Below the pieces are notes generated by a model that had not been told where the DNA came from, made no database searches, and worked only from the letters and a program-made list of their open reading frames with translations. Positions 5,111 to 8,923 of a stretch of 8,923 nt of DNA are shown here, piece after piece. The number at the start of each line of letters is the position of its first letter. Within the stretch, counting starts at the first letter, position 1. The stretch is from Candidatus Aminicenantota bacterium (GTDB lineage Bacteria; Acidobacteriota; Aminicenantia; Aminicenantales; Aminicenantaceae), in NCBI GenBank assembly GCA_030673995.1, contig DAOUYU010000065.1:1-8923 (forward strand), in the 5' to 3' direction. Position numbers and translations under genes: made by a program.

Positions 5111-5193
5111 ACTATGAGCCATGAGCTTCTTCCTTAATCCTTAATCCTTCTTTATTACTATGAGCCATGAGCTATGAGCTTCTTCCTTAATCC
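5111..5193. repeat. Heptamer minisatellite between CNNM gene and era
   Basis: Two long direct repeats, 5111-5140 and 5157-5193, share the start ACTATGAGCCATGAGCT and the end TCTTCCTTAATCC. The second has one more ATGAGCT heptamer (three ATGAGCY units against two). CCTTAAT heptamers also repeat at 5132-5145. On the - strand the rightmost copy covers the last codons and the TAA stop of the CNNM-family gene. A slippage-prone array of this kind tends to vary between strains. Confidence 0.85.
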
Positions 5194-6407
5194 TTTCCGC
5201 CTTGTTTTCTTATTCTCAATTTCCTGACTTTCTTCTGGTCCACTTCTAGAATCTCCAGAGATAATCCTTTGAGCTGGATTTGTTCTCCCTGCTTTGGCAG
5301 TTTTCCAAAATGATGTGTAATCAAGCCTCCAATGGTGATGTAGCTGTTATCAGCAAAATCCATGTCAAAAAGCTTTTCGATCTCTTCAATTTCGGCCTCT
5401 CCTGAGACAACATAATCAAAAGATCCTTTTTCTATAATCTGAACCTCATCCCTATCGTACTCATCCTGGATTTCCCCCACTATCTCCTCCACAAGGTCTT
5501 CCATGGTCACAAGGCCTGACACACCTCCGTGTTCGTCAACAACAAGAGCCAGTTTTTGTTTTCTTTTCTGGAATTCTCTAAGAAGTTCTGCCACCTTCAT
5601 GGACTCGGGGACAAAATATACCGGCCGAATGAGCGGTTCGATCGAATTTTTCTTGAGCCTATCCTCCGAATATTCGAGTAAATCCTTTGCGATCACGATT
5701 CCTTCTATATTGTCTATCCTCTCCTTGTAGACAGGAATGCGGGAATGCTTTTCTTTTATAACCAGCTCTCTCAGGTTTTCGATGGTGGCATCTTTCTTGA
5801 TGCAGGCCATATCTACCCTTGGGGTTATGATCTCTCTGACTATAGTATCGCCAAATTCAACCACACTTTTAAGAAGCACCCCTTCCTCTTTTTCAATAAT
5901 CCCTTCTTCTTTTGCTTCATCGATAAAGGTTTGTATCTCTTCATCGGATGCTTCACGGAGCTCGTCCTGTTCCTTTGCTGATGGCTTGATTTTTGTGATC
6001 AGCAGCAATGGAGTGGAGAGTAAATAGAAAAGCCTGTAAGAGGGGAGAAAAAAGCCCAGAATGCCTTTTCTTCCCAGGGAGTTCAGAAGGCGCGGCAGGC
6101 TGTCAAAGAAGACGAAGTAAATGACCAGAGAAATCAGAAATAACCAGAGTGGACGGAATCTCCAATGAGGGAAAATGATAAAGAGATACACTAGGGAAGC
6201 AATGAGAAAAAGAATTCTCATGCATTCAACGGCAATTTTGATCTCATCATAAATATCGAGGATTTTAAGGCGATAATGTTTTTCTTTATCTTCGAGAAAG
6301 CGACTGAGAGATATTTTTGAAAAGGAACTCAATGACATATGAAAAAGGGAAAAGAGAAACGTACCCAGAAAACTCAAGAAGAATCCAGTCCATTTTAATA
6401 ATTCCAA
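5187..6407 (-). CDS. CNNM/CBS/CorC-domain membrane protein (hemolysin C family, likely Mg2+ transport)
   Basis: A 406-residue inner-membrane protein. The N-terminal CNNM (DUF21) domain has hydrophobic segments at about 7-28, 62-80, 86-104 and 115-138. A linker follows, then a CBS pair (about 194-310, with SRIPVYKERIDNIEGIV and VVDEHGGVSGLVTMEDLVEE) and a CorC_HlyC domain (about 328-402, ending with LRIRKQGGKD). Related proteins (CorB, MpfA, mammalian CNNM) export or balance Mg2+ and bind nucleotide at the CBS pair. The membrane motif usually GExxPK reads FDSLPR here, so transport is not certain. Start: TTG at 6407, only seven bases after the ybeY stop, with no ATG or GTG upstream before a stop; no strong Shine-Dalgarno is visible, so coupled translation is likely. 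Its stop lies inside a minisatellite. Confidence 0.88.
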   Translation of the reverse strand: MELLKWTGFFLSFLGTFLFSLFHMSLSSFSKISLSRFLEDKEKHYRLKILDIYDEIKIAVECMRILFLIASLVYLFIIFPHWRFRPLWLFLISLVIYFVFFDSLPRLLNSLGRKGILGFFLPSYRLFYLLSTPLLLITKIKPSAKEQDELREASDEEIQTFIDEAKEEGIIEKEEGVLLKSVVEFGDTIVREIITPRVDMACIKKDATIENLRELVIKEKHSRIPVYKERIDNIEGIVIAKDLLEYSEDRLKKNSIEPLIRPVYFVPESMKVAELLREFQKRKQKLALVVDEHGGVSGLVTMEDLVEEIVGEIQDEYDRDEVQIIEKGSFDYVVSGEAEIEEIEKLFDMDFADNSYITIGGLITHHFGKLPKQGEQIQLKGLSLEILEVDQKKVRKLRIRKQGGKD

Positions 6408-6414
6408 TTCTATT

Positions 6415-6828
6415 TCAGCCTTCGAGTACTAGATCCCTGATCTTCTTTTCCTCTTCTTCAATTCCGGAAGAGTGTTCAAACTTGAGAAGATGAAGGAAAC
6501 CGTGAATCGTCAAAACCTCCAGCTCTCTTTCCAGGCCATGTTTTTCTCGAAAACACTGCTTGAATGCCTGGGGAACAGATATGGCTATATCACCTAGATA
6601 GAATTTTCCATCAGCACCTCGCTCCCCGAGAGGAAAGCTGAGAACATCGGTCGGCGCATTTTTCTTCAAGAATTGTTTGTTCAGTCTTTTTATGGCTTTT
6701 GTCCCTACAAAGACCAGGGTCACCTCTGGGTCTTTTAATCTATAGTGTTCGATTAATCTTTTCAGCAAATCTTTAAACGTCTTTAGATTGACCCAATACC
6801 TTTGCTGTTGATTTATAATCTCTATCAT
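6415..6828 (-). CDS. ybeY: YbeY, endoribonuclease for 16S rRNA maturation
   Basis: YbeY is a single-domain zinc-dependent endonuclease needed for 16S rRNA 3'-end processing and ribosome quality control in the cytosol. The 137-residue product has the family motifs: RLNKQFL (48-54), PTDVLSFPL (59-67), LGDIAIS (78-84) and the metal site HGFLHLLKFEH (109-119), with His109, His113 and His119 all present. The usual GYDH end reads KFEH. It is at the short end for the family. The ATG start overlaps the 3' end of pgpH by 56 bp and has no good Shine-Dalgarno (the nearest AAGGG is about 21 bases away), so translation may be coupled to the upstream gene. The downstream CNNM gene starts seven bases after its stop. 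Operon position between PgpH and Era is typical. Confidence 0.93.
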   Translation of the reverse strand: MIEIINQQQRYWVNLKTFKDLLKRLIEHYRLKDPEVTLVFVGTKAIKRLNKQFLKKNAPTDVLSFPLGERGADGKFYLGDIAISVPQAFKQCFREKHGLERELEVLTIHGFLHLLKFEHSSGIEEEEKKIRDLVLEG

Positions 6829-8923
6829 TATTATTTTTGTTTTTTTTAATCCCTTTTTTTTCTTTCATTTCAAAATCAAAGCCAGGATACTCAACTCTTG
6901 GATGAAGCATTGTGAAAAGGGTTGAAAGAAAGGAAGATGCGATGGCTCTCAACTCTTTCATGGAGAGATCACATTCATCGAGCTGTCCATCTTTAAGGTA
7001 AGCGTTGAAGATATCAGAGATCATTTTTTTCAGGTTTGTGATCGTATGTGATTTCATACTCCGTGCTGCTGCCTCGGCTGAATCGGCAAGCATGATCAGT
7101 GCAGCTTCTTTGCTTTTAGGGGTAGGCCCTGCGTATCTGTAGCTTTCTTCTCCAATCTTTTGCATTTCTGGATCATATTTTTCTTTTGCCTTATGGAAAA
7201 AATATCTTACCAGCGAAGTTCCATGATGCTGTTCTATTATCTCCCTTATTTTTTTGGGAAGCCTCAATTTTTTTGCTTCCTCCAATCCTTCCTTCACATG
7301 GTTAACGATGACAAGAGTGCTCATGCTCGGTTTGAGGTCTTTGTGAATGTCTGGGAATCGGGTTTGGTTTTCGATGAAATATTCTGGTCTTTTGATTTTC
7401 CCTATGTCGTGGTAATACCCGGCAGCTTTAGCCAGAACAGGATCCAGTTTAATCTCTTTTGCGGCTGTCTCAGCCAGGTCGGCAACTCTCAGGGAATGCT
7501 GATGAGAACCGTGAGCTTCCCTGGCCATCCTCTTGAAAATCGGGAGGTTTGTATTTGTAAGTTCCAGAAGTCTGGTTTGTGTGGGAAGGCCAAAAAAATA
7601 TTCAAAGACAGGAAGGAGAAGAAAGGCTAAAGAGGCGCTTAGGATTCCTCCTATGATACCCATGAAGAGTTCGCTGGCAAGAATGTCGATGGGCCCCATT
7701 TTTTCTTTTATGAGATAAATGGTGATGATGACAAAAGTGTTGACAGGGGCGACCAGAAAGATCCCAGCTCGAAATGCAGAAATTCTGCTTTGCTTTCCAT
7801 AAAACTTTAATCCGATAATCGCGGCTAAGCCTCCTATAAAACTGAAGACCATTAGATAGAAATTAGCCTTAAAAAGATAGCCTACCAGCAGACTGTTCAG
7901 AACAGCATAGATCAGAGCAAGATGACTCACAGGGAGAAAGGCAAAAAGAAGAACACCGAGTTGGAAAGGAAAAGCGTATTTGTAGCTCTCAGTATTGGAA
8001 AAAAAGGAAATATTGCTGCTTTCACTGAATATTTCAGAAAGAAATAGTGAGAGTTTATAAAAGAAAAGGCTGAGGATGAGAATGATACCCATGATGATGA
8101 AATTCGCTAAAGCCTCTTTGAATTTCAGTTGCGATTTCAAATAATACCAGAGTACAAGGAAAAGAAGGCCGTAAAGAAGAAATGTTCCTAAGAAATTGGT
8201 CAGCCAGCTCGGCTTGGCGCGGAGGTTTTGATTGATTATTCTAATGGTCTTTAAGGCATCTTCTGTGACTTCATCCCCTTTGCGGAGGATCACTTTCCCC
8301 TTTTTTATTGTGTAAAAAGTAGTGTCCAAACTCTGGCGTTCCTGCTCTCTTCGAGCTTCGGTTTCCCTCCAATCGTAGGTGATATTCTCTTTAAGGAAAA
8401 AATGGGAAAGAGTCGTAAGTACGGCTTTCTCGCTTTTAGGGATGTCTAATAGACTTATTTCCTCGGATAATTGTTCTTTACTTTCTTTCATATCCAGAAT
8501 TTCATCGATCTGTACAGTCTTTTCGACATCGGGACGAATCAGGGTGAGGCCCCTTTCTTGTTCTTCGTAGATGAAAAGATTTTTCGAAGAAATAATGCCT
8601 TGGTTTGTTACTTTCCAGATAAGACTGATCAGGTTCTCCTCAATACTTGAGGCAAATTTATTCTGTTCAAGAGGCTTCAGATCTTTGTAGAATATTTCAA
8701 AGCCGTATTTCTCTTGAATGTCGTTTTGGAAATTTTCTATTCTTGTAGCCGTTACACGTTCATTGATCCATTCTCGTCCGGAATTGAAAAATTCACGAAT
8801 TTTTTTTTCGGTGTTTTTGATGATAGTTGGGTCGAGAGTATAAACAGGAAGAACGGCTTCAGCCGCTTCTGCTCTTTTCTTTTCCGTCGTTCCTTTATCT
8901 TCGATGGTCAAATCTTCCGGTGC
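6773..8923 (-). CDS. pgpH: PgpH/YqfF-type 7TM-HD cyclic-di-AMP phosphodiesterase (5' end outside window)
   Basis: A membrane phosphodiesterase that breaks c-di-AMP to pApA. The frame is open through the right window edge (APEDLTIEDKG before VLPVYTLD), so the TTG at 8911 is not a real start and the first membrane segment is missing. Counting from that codon: extracytoplasmic 7TMR-HDED domain about 1-235 (KKGKVILRKGDEVTED at 203-218), about six membrane segments at 238-437, and an HD domain about 455-640. Metal and active-site motifs: HQHSLRVA with His472, HDIGK (501-505), NH at 537-538, QHHGT (561-565), YRYAGPTPKSKE (591-602) and MLADSAEAAARS (607-618). The family usually ends near HPRVEYPG (670-677); here a Lys/Asn-rich tail of about 35 residues follows a run of eight A. 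First gene in view of the ybeY-era operon. Role in c-di-AMP turnover is inferred from the family. Confidence 0.93.
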   Translation of the reverse strand, partial: APEDLTIEDKGTTEKKRAEAAEAVLPVYTLDPTIIKNTEKKIREFFNSGREWINERVTATRIENFQNDIQEKYGFEIFYKDLKPLEQNKFASSIEENLISLIWKVTNQGIISSKNLFIYEEQERGLTLIRPDVEKTVQIDEILDMKESKEQLSEEISLLDIPKSEKAVLTTLSHFFLKENITYDWRETEARREQERQSLDTTFYTIKKGKVILRKGDEVTEDALKTIRIINQNLRAKPSWLTNFLGTFLLYGLLFLVLWYYLKSQLKFKEALANFIIMGIILILSLFFYKLSLFLSEIFSESSNISFFSNTESYKYAFPFQLGVLLFAFLPVSHLALIYAVLNSLLVGYLFKANFYLMVFSFIGGLAAIIGLKFYGKQSRISAFRAGIFLVAPVNTFVIITIYLIKEKMGPIDILASELFMGIIGGILSASLAFLLLPVFEYFFGLPTQTRLLELTNTNLPIFKRMAREAHGSHQHSLRVADLAETAAKEIKLDPVLAKAAGYYHDIGKIKRPEYFIENQTRFPDIHKDLKPSMSTLVIVNHVKEGLEEAKKLRLPKKIREIIEQHHGTSLVRYFFHKAKEKYDPEMQKIGEESYRYAGPTPKSKEAALIMLADSAEAAARSMKSHTITNLKKMISDIFNAYLKDGQLDECDLSMKELRAIASSFLSTLFTMLHPRVEYPGFDFEMKEKKGIKKNKNNNDRDYKSTAKVLGQSKDV
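6840..6861 (-). other. Two A8 runs at the pgpH-ybeY junction, possible slippage site
   Basis: On the - strand A8 (6861-6854) and a second A8 (6847-6840) lie just before the ybeY start. Gaining one A in the first run would end PgpH at TAA 6848-6846, soon after its conserved end, and remove the 56-bp overlap with ybeY. Confidence 0.4.

Noticed and set aside
5737..6027. 96-codon + strand ORF opposite the CNNM/CBS gene
   Set aside because: Ser-rich antisense shadow of a strongly conserved gene.
7160..7630. 156-codon + strand ORF opposite pgpH
   Set aside because: It is antisense to the conserved HD domain and membrane part of PgpH, has no RBS of note and no recognisable motif.
8909..8911. TTG as the start of PgpH
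   Set aside because: The frame stays open to the window edge with family-like residues (APEDL), and the family has a membrane segment further upstream, so the gene is cut by the window.

Overview
The window looks like a moderate-GC chromosomal segment of an uncultured or anaerobic bacterium, best guessed as an Acidobacteriota-related lineage such as Aminicenantes. The guess rests on the secreted 29-residue 'ISFRIHG' repeat protein, whose fold plan I associate with Acidobacteriota, and on the pgpH-ybeY-CNNM/CorC-era gene order. It is inference from memory, not from a search.

Left part, + strand (1-1196): a tiny ORF matching only the start of a transketolase appears to be a deletion remnant. 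It runs directly into a full-length GyaR-like D-2-hydroxyacid dehydrogenase (glyoxylate/hydroxypyruvate reductase type), whose possible GTG start overlaps the remnant's stop codon.

Middle-left (1197-2491): a consensus sigma-70 promoter drives a lone ExeA/GspA-type AAA ATPase. After it come about 170 bp of gene-free DNA with palindromes that resemble worn insertion-sequence ends. Next is tRNA-His(GTG) on the - strand, with its own likely promoter.

Middle (2492-4151): a secreted protein on the - strand has a small beta-rich domain followed by about nine perfectly phased 29-residue repeats. Upstream of it is a 475-bp gene-free stretch packed with mobile debris. This includes a left hairpin, the last codons of a TnpB transposon nuclease with an omega-RNA-like 3' region and right-end hairpin, a short palindromic repeat, and a strong 59-bp hairpin of the 'GGGGACAG' kind. 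That last hairpin also sits where a terminator for the era operon would be expected.

Right part, - strand (4152-8923): a housekeeping operon reads right to left. It holds a 7TM-HD c-di-AMP phosphodiesterase (PgpH, 5' end outside the window), the rRNA-maturation endonuclease YbeY, a CNNM/CBS/CorC-type membrane protein, and the ribosome-assembly GTPase Era. YbeY and Era both serve 16S rRNA maturation. PgpH and the CNNM protein link the cluster to second-messenger and ion control at the membrane. Oddities here are an A8 run that may control or corrupt the PgpH C-terminus, a heptamer minisatellite that reaches into the stop codon of the CNNM gene, and a DNPG instead of DTPG G3 motif in Era.

I see no complete novel defence or mobile system. 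The most unusual items are the repeat protein, the TnpB/omega-RNA relic and the collapsed transketolase ORF.
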